Source: Chloroflexota bacterium (GTDB lineage: Bacteria; Chloroflexota; Dehalococcoidia; JACQUA01). From it: a DNA stretch of 40,847 bases. The stretch's first letter is position 1; the number at the start of each line of letters is the position of its first letter. The position numbers and the translations under genes were made by a program. The notes under the pieces were generated by a model. It saw nothing but the letters and a program-made list of their open reading frames with translations, ran no database searches and was not told the origin of the DNA. The stretch covers positions 1 to 40,847 of the forward strand of contig JACQUA010000182.1 of the NCBI GenBank assembly GCA_016210565.1, written 5' to 3'. Positions 9,512 through 17,838 of the stretch are shown piece by piece.

Positions 9512-10669
9512 ATGAAATCGAACATGATGGCGTTTCTCACGATTGTGTTTCTCGTCCTCTTTGCATGTGGGAAAACGGTTCTGTCCCCGGAATCAGAGGG
9601 GATATCACCCACAAAATCAATTGCCAAACCTGTGGAATCCGGCAAACCAGGGTGGGAACAGCAGTGGAATGAGGTGCTCGATGAAGCGAGAAAGGAGGGA
9701 AAAGTTGTGCTGATCAGCGCGGTGGCAAGTGAAGCCCGCGTAGAAATAGATAAGGCGTTTAGAGACAAGACGGGGTTGACATTGGAATGGATAATCGGCA
9801 GGACCGCGGAAACGACCCAAAAAGTACAGGCAGAGCGCCGGGCAGGACTGTATCTGGTGGATATGTACTACGGCTCGAACAACTCGCCCATAGACCGGTT
9901 TAAACCCGAGGGATGGCTGGTTCCCCTGTCTTCCAAGCTGATGTTGCCTGAGGTTACTGACCCGGGGGCGTGGTATGGGGGGAAACTACCTTTTCTCGAT
10001 AGTGACCAGTTTGCGGTGACGACTACTCTGTCCCCCAAAAGCCCGGTATTGATCAACACAGATATGGTTAGACCCGAGGAATTCAAGACGTTCAAGGACC
10101 TGCTGAACCCGAAATGGAAGGGGAAGATGGTGATGAATGACCCGCTTGTCGGGGGAGGAGGTCTTGAGCTATTTCAAGTCATGTTTGCCATAACCGGATC
10201 CGATAACATGATGCGTGAACTGGCCAAGCAAGAACCCGTACTGGTGAGAGACCTGAGGTTGATGGTGGAGTGGGTGGCGAAGGGTAAGTATCCTGTACTG
10301 GTGGCCCCCCAGGCGGGATCAGTGTCGGATTTTATGCGGGCCGGCGCCCCGATTGCCTACCAGTCGCTGGATGATAGTATGTATCTCACAGGGACCATGG
10401 GCACCCTTACCATCTTTGACCGTACGCCACACCCTAAGGCAGCCCAGGTCTTTCTCAACTGGTTCTTGAGTAAAGAGGGGCAGACGCTGAATTCCCGGCT
10501 CAATTTGACTCAATCGGCGCGACTTGACACAGATACGAGCTTTCTGTCTCCGGATGCGAAGATGCAGCCCAATGTTAAGTATTTTAATACCTCGAATGAG
10601 GACTTTCTATTGGGACGAGCTAAAATGGAGAAACTTGCCAAGGATATTTTCGGGCCACTGGTAAAGTAG
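9512..10669 (+). CDS. ABC-type substrate-binding lipoprotein (SBP 1)
   Basis: Extracytoplasmic solute-binding protein of the type 2 periplasmic-binding fold, in the Fe3+/polyamine-like group. The 385-residue product starts with a hydrophobic signal ending in a lipobox (VLFAC, Cys at 19), so it is probably a lipid-anchored protein. Shared blocks with three other proteins in this window include GWEQQWNEVLDEARKEGK near the N-terminus, a VDMYYGS segment, LNPKWKGKMVMNDP, and HPKAAQVFLNWFLSKEGQ near the C-terminus. AGGAGG 5 bases before ATG 9512 fixes the start. No permease or ATPase is next to it. The ligand is unknown; an organic acid used by the neighbouring enzymes is an inference. Confidence 0.88.
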   Translation: MKSNMMAFLTIVFLVLFACGKTVLSPESEGISPTKSIAKPVESGKPGWEQQWNEVLDEARKEGKVVLISAVASEARVEIDKAFRDKTGLTLEWIIGRTAETTQKVQAERRAGLYLVDMYYGSNNSPIDRFKPEGWLVPLSSKLMLPEVTDPGAWYGGKLPFLDSDQFAVTTTLSPKSPVLINTDMVRPEEFKTFKDLLNPKWKGKMVMNDPLVGGGGLELFQVMFAITGSDNMMRELAKQEPVLVRDLRLMVEWVAKGKYPVLVAPQAGSVSDFMRAGAPIAYQSLDDSMYLTGTMGTLTIFDRTPHPKAAQVFLNWFLSKEGQTLNSRLNLTQSARLDTDTSFLSPDAKMQPNVKYFNTSNEDFLLGRAKMEKLAKDIFGPLVK

Positions 10670-10800
10670 AACAGGCTTTCCAGCCTGTTCGCCGGGCTTC
10701 GCGGGGAGAAACCCGTAGCGACACCCCTTGCGGGCGTCGAAACCTTGGCTGTCAACTGGCCCGACAGTCTGGAAAGCCTGTCGTACTGCAAGGAGCTCTG
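10670..10800. repeat. Palindromic repeat pair (ACAGGCTTTCCAGCCTGT)
   Basis: A hairpin ACAGGCTTTCCAGCCTGT begins right after the SBP 1 stop at about 10672, and a related inverted element GACAGTCTGGAAAGCCTGTC lies at about 10763-10782. The same hairpin recurs at about 16150-16168. AGGAG at 10791-10795 serves the next gene. Confidence 0.6.
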
Positions 10801-12219
10801 ATGACCACAGGTAAACTGGCTAGCTTCGCGGCAAACTTGGGTTACGACCAGATCCCCGAGCGGGTAGTTGCCACGGCAAAGAACTGCATCCTGGACTGTC
10901 TGGGTGTGGCGCTGGCCGGTTCTGTTGACCGGGCTGCGAAGACCGTAATATCCTATGTTGAGGAACTGGGCGGGAATCCCGAGGCTGGTGTAATTGGCGC
11001 CGGATTTCGCACCTGCGCCCCTGAAGCTGCCCTGGCCAACAGCGTTACCGCGGCTGTCCTGGACTACGATGATGGCATGCTAGCCTGGGGTGGCCATTTA
11101 ACAGCCTCCACCCTACCGCCGGTTTTAGCCCTGGGCGAGAGAGAAAGGGCCTCAGGCAGAGAAGTCCTGGTGGCCTACGTTGCCGGATGGGAGGTAGGGG
11201 CGAAGATAGGCGCCGGGATTGGGTTCAAGGTGAGGCAATTGCAATGGCATCCCTCTGCCATTGTGGGCCAGTTGGCGGCAGCCGCGGCGGCTTCCAGGAT
11301 GTTGAAGCTGGATGAGCAACGGACCAGAATCGCCCTGGGGATTGCCGCTGCCGGGATAGGGGGTCTTAGAGCGAACTTCGGAACCGACACAAAGCCGTTT
11401 CACGCCGGGGTCTGCGCCCGCGGCGGCGTAGTGGCGGCGCTCCTGGCCCGGAAGGGCTTTACGGCCAACGAAGGCATACTGGAAGGCAATCTCGGTCTGC
11501 CGAAGATCTTGACGCACCAGGAATGGGATTCAGGGAAGCTGCTGGCAGAATTGGGGGATCCTTTTGCTATGATCTCCCCGGGGGTCATTATTAAGCTGCG
11601 CCCGAGTTGCGCCTTGACTCACCGGAGCATAGATGCTATGTTTGCATTGAAAGAGGACCATGATTTCAGGGCGGAAGACGTGGCGGAAATTGAATGTAAA
11701 ACCCATGCCAGCATCCCCCAGACGTTGCGCTTTTCTCGCCCTCAAACAGCCACGGAGGGCAAATTCAGCATGGAATATTGCCTGGCCGCTGCCCTGCTTG
11801 ATGGAGAGGTTACATCAAGGCAATTCACTGACGAAAGGGTTTGTGCCCCCGAGGCCCAGAAGCTGATGGCTAAGGTCAAATATAGTCATCCCGAAGGTCT
11901 CACAGTCGGCCCGGAGGATACTTTTGGGCCGCAAATAGTAACGGTCAAGCTAAAGAATGGCAGACAATACTCCGGCCAGGTGGCCAGCGCCAGGGGCGAA
12001 CCCAAAAATCCTGCGACTTGGGATGAAATCTCTGCCAAGTTCCGTGACTGCGCGAGGGTAGTCCTTTCGCCGCAAGATGTGGAACGGGTTATTGAACTGG
12101 TATCGAATCTGGATTCACTCGGCCATATTAATGAACTGATGACTCTAGTTGGCCGGAAAAGTTCTCAAGAACAGGGCCCAGGGGATCGGCGAAAAGATTC
12201 TTCGCTTCGCTCACAATGA
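10801..12219 (+). CDS. MmgE/PrpD family protein (2-methylcitrate dehydratase-like)
   Basis: Member of the MmgE/PrpD superfamily, which includes 2-methylcitrate dehydratase, cis-aconitate decarboxylase and iminodisuccinate epimerase. The 472-residue protein has the family N-terminus (NCILDCLGVALAG), the segment ANSVTAAVLDYDDG, a glycine-rich HPSAIVGQLAAAAAASRML helix, and a C-terminal domain with LRPSCALTHRSIDAM. AGGAG at 10791-10795 supports ATG 10801. The last residues (about KDSSLRSQ) are encoded by an intergenic repeat (TTCTTCGCTTCGCTCACAATGAC), so the native C-terminus may have been replaced when the repeat arrived. In this block it probably hydrates/dehydrates or isomerises a carboxylic acid; the exact reaction is not decided by sequence. 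Confidence 0.88.
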   Translation: MTTGKLASFAANLGYDQIPERVVATAKNCILDCLGVALAGSVDRAAKTVISYVEELGGNPEAGVIGAGFRTCAPEAALANSVTAAVLDYDDGMLAWGGHLTASTLPPVLALGERERASGREVLVAYVAGWEVGAKIGAGIGFKVRQLQWHPSAIVGQLAAAAAASRMLKLDEQRTRIALGIAAAGIGGLRANFGTDTKPFHAGVCARGGVVAALLARKGFTANEGILEGNLGLPKILTHQEWDSGKLLAELGDPFAMISPGVIIKLRPSCALTHRSIDAMFALKEDHDFRAEDVAEIECKTHASIPQTLRFSRPQTATEGKFSMEYCLAAALLDGEVTSRQFTDERVCAPEAQKLMAKVKYSHPEGLTVGPEDTFGPQIVTVKLKNGRQYSGQVASARGEPKNPATWDEISAKFRDCARVVLSPQDVERVIELVSNLDSLGHINELMTLVGRKSSQEQGPGDRRKDSSLRSQ

Positions 12220-12265
12220 CAGCACCAATGACTGTCACCCTGAGCGAAGTCGAAGGGTCTTTGGT
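12190..12265. repeat. Dispersed repeat overlapping the end of the MmgE/PrpD gene
   Basis: GATTCTTCGCTTCGCTCACAATGAC and TGTCACCCTGAGCGAAGTCGAAGGGTCT match repeats near 17686-17793 and 40663-40735. The stop codon of the upstream gene lies inside the repeat. Confidence 0.6.
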
Positions 12266-12312
12266 CCGTTATTGCGCCATCTTTTGCAACTAAGCACCAG
12301 GAGCAAACGAGA

Positions 12313-14328
12313 ATGAGCAAGACGTTTCAAAAACTGTTTGAGCCGTTGAGGATCGGCCCTTATACTCTCAAGAACCGGATAATAAAATCACCGATCACTA
12401 CAAGGATGTCATTGTCAAGTGGCGAGGTGACTCCCCAGTTGTTAGACCATTATGCCGCATTTGCAAAGGGTGGGGCGGCCATGGTCACCATTGAATCCAC
12501 CGAGGTGGAATCCCGCCATCCACGCGTGAGGCCAAATCTGCGGGTGGACAGTGATGCTCTCCTGGCCGGGCTGCACGAACTGGCCGAGACGATACATCTG
12601 AACGGCGCCCATGCCTGTTTGCAACTGCGTCATGTGGGCATGTGGGGTGTGGATCCCATTTCGCCTTCTGGCGTTCCCTGTCGCAAATCCGGTGGTCGCG
12701 ACTACGTGACGCCCCGGGTCATGTCAATAGCCGAGATCGAAGAGGTTATCTCGCTCTTTTCGAGTGCGGCTTACCGGGCGAAGTTTGCCGGCTTTGACAT
12801 GGTAGAGTTGCACGGGGCCACCTCCTACATACTGGAGCAATTCGTGTCGCCACACACCAACAAGAGGGAGGACGGCTGGGGTAAGGACTTCGAAGGTCGC
12901 ATCAGGCTACCATTGGAAGTATTGCGCCAGGTCCGTAAGAAGTGCGGCCCCGACTTTCCAGTTGGTTACAGGATCGTCTTGAGTGAGTTGCAGCCTGACG
13001 GGACCAATTTCGATGAAGCATCCGTTTTCATAAAGAGATTGGAAGAGGAAGGTGTTGCTTATATTTCTCCAATGGTAGGCACTTACGAGACCTTTCACAC
13101 AGGCGAGGGCACGATGGCGATGAGGGCGCCGAAAGCGCAAACTGTCAGATATACAGAACCTCTGAAGAAGCAGGTAAACATCCCCGTTTTCGCCAGTTTT
13201 CAAATCCATGAACCGGAACTCATGGAACAGATTCTGGAGAAGAACCAGGCTGACGCCATTCTCCTCGGCCGGCCTTTGCTGGCCGACCCGGAGTTGCCAA
13301 AGAAAATAAGAGAGGGGCGGTTGCAGGATATCCGCATGTGCATCGTATGCAACAACTGCAGCGATACCAGCATGGTCACTCAACAGAAACTGTATTGTAC
13401 CCAGAATCCGGCAGCGGGAAGGGAAAGGGATTATGCCGTCAGGCCTGCTCAATCTCGCAAGAAGGTAGTTGTCATAGGCGGTGGTCCTGCCGGTCTGGAG
13501 GCTGCCAGGGTGGCGGCGCTCCGGGGTCACGCCGTCACACTCATAGAAAAGAACAGGGAATTGGGCGGCCAGGTTAAGATAGCTTCCCTTCCCATCGGAA
13601 AAGAACACCTGTTTCCCTATGTCATCGGTTGGCGGGCAAACCAGTGCCAGAAGGCCGGCGTCACAATCGAAACAGGAAAGGAAGCCACCCCGGAGATCGT
13701 TGAAAAACATCACCCCGATGTCGTCATCGTTGCTACGGGCGCCGAACCCCTCACGCCCGAAAAGGCGGCTGGCCTCTATACCATTGCTACAGATGCCGCC
13801 GGACGTCTTCTGGAGGCTAATCCCCGTATACCCGAAATAGAGAGGGGCAGCCGGATAAACGCGGTCATGGCGTCGGATGTTCTCCAGGGAAAAGCGAAGG
13901 TGGGAAAGAAAGTAGTCATAGCTGGCGGGGGCCTGGTAGGAGTTGAGACGGCTGATTTCATAGCAGAAAAAGGACTGGCCGAGGCCGTGACCATCGTCGA
14001 GATGCTGCCCCAAATCGCGGCTGAAATGAGCCTGATGAACAGGGCTTACATGACACAAAAACTGGCTGAGTACGGAGTGAAAGTCCTGACCAACACGAAG
14101 ATCGTCGGGATTGCGGAAGGCTCTGTTGCGGCCGCCAGCCAGGATGGGGAGGAATTCACCATCGAAGCCGACTCACTCGTAGTGGCAGTGGGGGCCATTG
14201 CCGAAAACAAACTCGGACCAGCCCTGGAAGGAAAAGCCCCGGAGGTGTACGTCATCGGCGACTCCAAAGAGCCACGCAGCTTGAAGGAGGCCATCCTGGA
14301 AGGCGCTCATGTGGCCCGCCAGATCTAG
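12313..14328 (+). CDS. Old-yellow-enzyme/2,4-dienoyl-CoA-reductase-type flavoprotein (copy 2)
   Basis: Close paralogue of the protein at 5802-7745, with the same three-domain layout: FMN TIM barrel, 4Fe-4S site (Cys about 343, 346, 349, 362; CIVCNNC...C), and FAD and NAD(P)H motifs VVVIGGGPAGLEAAR and VVIAGGGLVGVETAD. It has 671 residues, about 24 more than copy 1. Nearly all the extra length is one insertion of about 25 residues between ATGAEPL and ASDVL in the nucleotide-binding half. AGGAG at 12299-12303 supports ATG 12313. Active-site barrel segments differ in places (VELHGATSYILEQF against VELHGGGSYLIQQF; SELQPDGT against DELLPDGT), suggesting a different or later substrate in the same pathway. 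Confidence 0.92.
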   Translation: MSKTFQKLFEPLRIGPYTLKNRIIKSPITTRMSLSSGEVTPQLLDHYAAFAKGGAAMVTIESTEVESRHPRVRPNLRVDSDALLAGLHELAETIHLNGAHACLQLRHVGMWGVDPISPSGVPCRKSGGRDYVTPRVMSIAEIEEVISLFSSAAYRAKFAGFDMVELHGATSYILEQFVSPHTNKREDGWGKDFEGRIRLPLEVLRQVRKKCGPDFPVGYRIVLSELQPDGTNFDEASVFIKRLEEEGVAYISPMVGTYETFHTGEGTMAMRAPKAQTVRYTEPLKKQVNIPVFASFQIHEPELMEQILEKNQADAILLGRPLLADPELPKKIREGRLQDIRMCIVCNNCSDTSMVTQQKLYCTQNPAAGRERDYAVRPAQSRKKVVVIGGGPAGLEAARVAALRGHAVTLIEKNRELGGQVKIASLPIGKEHLFPYVIGWRANQCQKAGVTIETGKEATPEIVEKHHPDVVIVATGAEPLTPEKAAGLYTIATDAAGRLLEANPRIPEIERGSRINAVMASDVLQGKAKVGKKVVIAGGGLVGVETADFIAEKGLAEAVTIVEMLPQIAAEMSLMNRAYMTQKLAEYGVKVLTNTKIVGIAEGSVAAASQDGEEFTIEADSLVVAVGAIAENKLGPALEGKAPEVYVIGDSKEPRSLKEAILEGAHVARQI

Positions 14329-14333
14329 CTTCC

Positions 14334-14397
14334 GTAGCCGCACCCTTTACGGGTGCGCCTGCCGGAGTGACTGCGCACCCGTAAAGGGTGCGGCTAC
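14334..14397. repeat. Perfect 25-bp inverted repeat (hairpin)
   Basis: The left arm, 14334-14358 (GTAGCCGCACCCTTTACGGG...), is an exact reverse complement of the right arm, 14373-14397, with a 14-base loop. No T-run follows, so it is not a standard intrinsic terminator, though it could still stop or stabilise the upstream transcript. Single copies of the arm occur at 16180-16204 and 31134-31158. Confidence 0.9.
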
Positions 14398-14458
14398 AGG
14401 CGGTCGATTATGACCGTTATTCCCGCAACGAAGCATTAGCACTGACTGAGGAGACAAA

Positions 14459-15928
14459 TTGTCCATAAGTGTGCCAGAAAAGTGGGATATAGAAACCGAC
14501 GTAGTTGTTGTAGGCTATGGCGGGGCTGGGGCCACGGCTGCGATCACGGCTAGCAATTGCGGCGCTCAGGTCACGGTTCTCGAAAAAATGCCTTCGGGCG
14601 GTGGGAATACGAGGGTGTCCGGGGGTGGACTGTTCAAGACAACGAGTATGGAATGGCGCCGGTACGTTGAGGCGCTTTGCTTTGGGGCCACTGGGACCGA
14701 CGTAATTGAGGAATTCGTCAGAAATGCCATGGAGAATAAGGATTGGATAAAGGAGATAGGCGGCGAGGTGGAGCCCACGCTGCATCTGCAGGTGTCTTAT
14801 CCCGGCCCGGCGCCAAAGGCCAGCTTCCCACAGCTTCCCGGCTGGGAATCCATGGAGAAATTTGGCGTCAAGGGTCCTGATACCGAACCGAACAAAGCGG
14901 AACGCCTGTGGAAGCTCCTTTCCGGAAACGTGGAGCGCCGGGCAATCAGAGTGATGATGAGCACGCCCGCGAGGCGGCTGATTACGAATGAAAAGGACGA
15001 GGTGATTGGCGTCGCCGCAGAAAAGGACGGGCGGGACCTTTTTGTCAAGGCCAGAAGAGCTGTGATCTTGACCTGCGGGGGTTTTGAATTCAACGACGAT
15101 CTAAAAAGGGACTTCCTCCCCTGCAAACCGTTCTTCGCCTTCGGCAACCCCGGCAACACCGGCGATGGCGTCAGAATGGCTCAGAAGATCGGCGCTGGAT
15201 TGTGGCATATGACAGCCACGTCGGCCCAGCTCGGTTTCAAGGCCCCGGAGTACGAGAGCGCCTTTATCATACGCCTCTTTACAGAGAGGTTCATTTACGT
15301 GAACCGGGACGCCCGGCGCTTTGCGGACGAGGCAAAGATAGAGGTACACTCGATCGCGTGGCTGACGAGTATCTTCGATGGCCAGCGTTTTCGTTATTTG
15401 AACATTCCCGCCTATGCTATTTTCGATGAAACGGCCAGGCGCAAGGCGCCTCTTAGTCCGGGCAACATCGGTTTCAATCAGAACCTGTACAAATGGAGTT
15501 CGGACAACTCGGCGGAAATCGGCAAGGGGTGGATAAGCAAGGGTAAGACCATAGCCGAGCTGGCTCGTAAGATTTCTGTGGACGAAGCGGCGCTGGAGAA
15601 AACCGTCGCCGACTATAATGATGGCTGTAAGAATGGCCGGGATGGGGAGTTCGGGAGGTCCAGAGAAACGCTTACGGCCATTGACGCCCCGCCCTATTAT
15701 GCTATCGAGCTCTGGCCCTGCCTGATAAACACCCAGGGCGGCCCAACCCGGGACAAGGACGGCAGAGTCCTGGACGCCGAAGGCAGTCCGATACCGAGGC
15801 TCTACTCGGCGGGGGAGTTGGGGTCAATCTGGGGCTTTGCTTATCAGGGGTCGGGCAACAACGGAGAATCCCTGATCTTCGGGCGAATAGCAGGTCGTAA
15901 TGCCGCGGCAGAAAGAAGTTGGGAATGA
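14459..15928 (+). CDS. FAD-dependent dehydrogenase/reductase, fumarate reductase-3-ketosteroid dehydrogenase type
   Basis: Flavoprotein of 489 residues that probably introduces or reduces a C=C bond next to a carbonyl or carboxylate. The N-terminal FAD motif is DVVVVGYGGAGATAAITA, with the following EKMPSGGGNTRVSGGG typical of the fumarate reductase/KstD/urocanate reductase group. The C-terminus has the FAD-closing segment YSAGELGSIWGFAYQGSGNN then GRIAGRNAA. No signal peptide or heme site is present, so it is a soluble stand-alone flavoprotein. Start is TTG 14459, fixed by GAGGAG 5 bases upstream at 14448-14453. The next gene starts after a MITE-like insertion, which may separate what was one operon. 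Confidence 0.9.
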   Translation: MSISVPEKWDIETDVVVVGYGGAGATAAITASNCGAQVTVLEKMPSGGGNTRVSGGGLFKTTSMEWRRYVEALCFGATGTDVIEEFVRNAMENKDWIKEIGGEVEPTLHLQVSYPGPAPKASFPQLPGWESMEKFGVKGPDTEPNKAERLWKLLSGNVERRAIRVMMSTPARRLITNEKDEVIGVAAEKDGRDLFVKARRAVILTCGGFEFNDDLKRDFLPCKPFFAFGNPGNTGDGVRMAQKIGAGLWHMTATSAQLGFKAPEYESAFIIRLFTERFIYVNRDARRFADEAKIEVHSIAWLTSIFDGQRFRYLNIPAYAIFDETARRKAPLSPGNIGFNQNLYKWSSDNSAEIGKGWISKGKTIAELARKISVDEAALEKTVADYNDGCKNGRDGEFGRSRETLTAIDAPPYYAIELWPCLINTQGGPTRDKDGRVLDAEGSPIPRLYSAGELGSIWGFAYQGSGNNGESLIFGRIAGRNAAAERSWE

Positions 15929-15960
15929 TTGATGCAAACCATGCCGCAATAGAAAGCCAC

Positions 15961-16124
15961 GTAGGGTGGCTTAAGCACAGAGGGGCACCGGGGAAGCTGG
16001 GTGGCTGTGCGAACCCACCAGAGCAACGGCACAAGAACAAAGCTGTTAAGGCCCACCAAGAAGAATGGTGGGTTCGCGCAACCACCCCTGTCAGCACCGC
16101 CCCGTTGCGCTTAACCCACCCTAC
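15961..16124 (+). mobile_element. MITE-like element, copy A
   Basis: A 164-base unit bounded by GTAGGGTGGCTTAAGC and GCTTAACCCACCCTAC, so its ends are inverted repeats. A second copy at 30964-31126 lies in the opposite orientation and is alignable along its whole length. It encodes no transposase, and both copies keep the same short open frame (VGW.KH.GA.GKLGGCANPPE). It lies between the FAD dehydrogenase and the GlmE-like gene. Confidence 0.8.
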
Positions 16125-16148
16125 ACGTATTGTGTCTACCGGCCGGTA

Positions 16149-16204
16149 GGACAGGCTTTCCAGCCTGTCGCGTGGTTACGCGCACCCGTAAAGGGTGCGG
16201 CTAC
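16149..16204. repeat. Palindrome and single copy of the 25-bp motif
   Basis: The hairpin ACAGGCTTTCCAGCCTGT (as at 10672) is followed by one 25-base copy of the CACCCGTAAAGGGTGCGG motif at 16180-16204, right before the ribosome-binding site of the GlmE-like gene. Confidence 0.65.
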
Positions 16205-16222
16205 GGCGACAAAGGAAACATT

Positions 16223-17668
16223 GTGGAACTGAGAAACAGAAAATGGAGTGACGAGGAGTTCCTGGAGAGGCGGAAAGATGTCCTCGCCATGTGGCCGACG
16301 GGGAGTGAAATAGACCTCGATGAAGCCGTGGAATACGTCAAGTCTCTCCCGGACAACAGGAACTGGGTCAAGACAATTGCCAGCGCCAGGCAAGAGGGCC
16401 GAATCCTTATCGAAGGGCTGGTCGGGCATCCTACCGTCGAGGAAACAATAGAGCACATGAAATTTGTGGAACAGGCCGGGGTTGACCTGCACACTCTCAT
16501 TGGAGACACCTACAGCAGAAGGAGCATGTTTGCCCAGGCGCAGAAGGCTCTTGAAGGGAGCGTGAAGCAGGGCAGGCCCCTTCTCAACGGCTGTCCCATA
16601 GTCGTTCACGGGCTCAGGAAGTCAAGGCAAATATGTGAATCTTCCAGCGTGCCTGTGTTATACGTCAATGTCTCCGGTGAAGGACCCAGGCTGCTCGGGG
16701 AGATGGCGGCCGCTTCAGGCTTCCAGATTGCCGCCGGAGCCCTGCAAGCATTGCTGAAGCACTCAAAGAACTATCCAATAGACAAGAAGCTCCTGGATGA
16801 CCAGTATGATAGCAGGCTGGCAGCCTACTATACGGAGAGGGGGGCGCCGGTCCACGTGAAAGCAGCGGCGCACCTTGCCGGCTGGGAACCCCACGGTATG
16901 AGAATCGCGATAGGTATTCTGCAAGCCCTGTTTATTGTTGAACAGGGCGTCAAACATATTAGCATTCCACTCGGACAGGTATTGCACCTGATCCAGGATG
17001 TCGCCGGAATCAGGGTGCTTCGCGAGCTGACCGGGGAATACATGCACCGTTTTGGGTACCACGATGTCAGCCTGTCCATATGCTCCTATCCGTACCAGGG
17101 GGAGTGGAGCAGGGATCCTGACCGCGCCGCCGGTATCTCGGCGTGGGCTGCCATTATCGGGATCATGGGAGACCCCGACTGGATTGTCGTGAAGTCGATC
17201 GAGGAAGGTGTCTCTGCTCCAACGAAGGAAGGGGCCGCGACGTCCATCAAGATTGCCAGGCAACTGCTCACCGCCCTGGGAAAGCAGAGATTGCCGGAGA
17301 GTGAGGAGCTGAAGACGGAGGTGGCAATGCTCAGGTTGGAGGCAAAGGCTATCGTAGATAGAGTCATAGAGTTGGGCGAGGGTGATCTGGCTCTGGGACA
17401 GATAAGAGCAGTTAAGGAAGGCGTCATAGATATACCATTTCAGCCATACGTTCACCTGGCAGATAAAGTACTGACGGTAAGAGACAGGACAGGCGCCGTG
17501 CGTTACCTGGAATACGGCAATGTGCCGCTGCCCAGGGAGGTAATCGACTATCATCGCGAGATGGTAGCGGCCAGAGAGAGGGACGACGGGAGAAAGGCCG
17601 ACCTTGATATGGTGATCGAAGGAGTAAGCTTCCTGTCCAGGACAGGAGTTTCACCGCAGAGGCGCTGA
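16223..17668 (+). CDS. Glutamate mutase epsilon-subunit (GlmE/MutE)-like protein with altered substrate site
   Basis: GlmE is the catalytic barrel subunit of adenosylcobalamin-dependent glutamate mutase. From GTG 16223 (AAAGGAAAC upstream) the product is 481 residues, the usual GlmE length, and begins in the family manner (MELRNRKWSDEEF). Typical blocks are present: GRPLLNGCPIVVHG (about 118-130), IVEQGVKHISIPLGQ, IQDVAGIRVLRELT and VVKSIEEGVSAPT (about 322-334). By recall of the Clostridium cochlearium enzyme, Arg100 is kept, but the positions of Arg66, Arg149, Glu171, Tyr177 and Tyr181 read Leu, Asn, Ala, Leu and Ser here. The glutamate-binding 'arginine claw' is therefore mostly lost. No GlmS cobalamin-binding subunit or GlmL is in the window. 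It may be a mutase for a different substrate, or a protein without mutase activity. Family confidence is high; function is open. Confidence 0.85.
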   Translation: MELRNRKWSDEEFLERRKDVLAMWPTGSEIDLDEAVEYVKSLPDNRNWVKTIASARQEGRILIEGLVGHPTVEETIEHMKFVEQAGVDLHTLIGDTYSRRSMFAQAQKALEGSVKQGRPLLNGCPIVVHGLRKSRQICESSSVPVLYVNVSGEGPRLLGEMAAASGFQIAAGALQALLKHSKNYPIDKKLLDDQYDSRLAAYYTERGAPVHVKAAAHLAGWEPHGMRIAIGILQALFIVEQGVKHISIPLGQVLHLIQDVAGIRVLRELTGEYMHRFGYHDVSLSICSYPYQGEWSRDPDRAAGISAWAAIIGIMGDPDWIVVKSIEEGVSAPTKEGAATSIKIARQLLTALGKQRLPESEELKTEVAMLRLEAKAIVDRVIELGEGDLALGQIRAVKEGVIDIPFQPYVHLADKVLTVRDRTGAVRYLEYGNVPLPREVIDYHREMVAARERDDGRKADLDMVIEGVSFLSRTGVSPQRR

Positions 17669-17838
17669 CCATGAAGGATGAAAATGTCATTCCGAGCGAA
17701 GACGAGCGTAAGCGAGTCGCAGTCGAAGAATCTTTTGGCTGTCCTGCCCCGGCGTCGAAAGACCCTTCGACTGCGCTCAGGGTGACAGGAAATTTTCTGA
17801 TCAACGTGCCCATGTCGAAAAAAGGAGAAAAATCACAC
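17669..17838. repeat. Intergenic repeat of the GAGCGAAGACGAG family
   Basis: Bases 17686-17793 contain CATTCCGAGCGAAGACGAG, GTCGAAGAATCTTTT and TCGACTGCGCTCAGGGTGACA, shared with 9203-9385, 12233-12262 and 40663-40735. AAAGGAG at about 17820-17826 precedes the next gene. Confidence 0.55.

Noticed and set aside
12907..14058. 383-residue open frame on the minus strand
   Set aside because: Antisense to the second OYE-type gene, with no recognisable motif or ribosome-binding site.
14334..14397. Intrinsic terminator
   Set aside because: The stem is strong but no T-run follows, and the same sequence occurs singly elsewhere, so it is better described as a repeat.
15919..16149. 76-residue frame and its counterpart at 30939-31139
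   Set aside because: Both are translations of the MITE-like element; shared sequence reflects the repeat and not a conserved gene.
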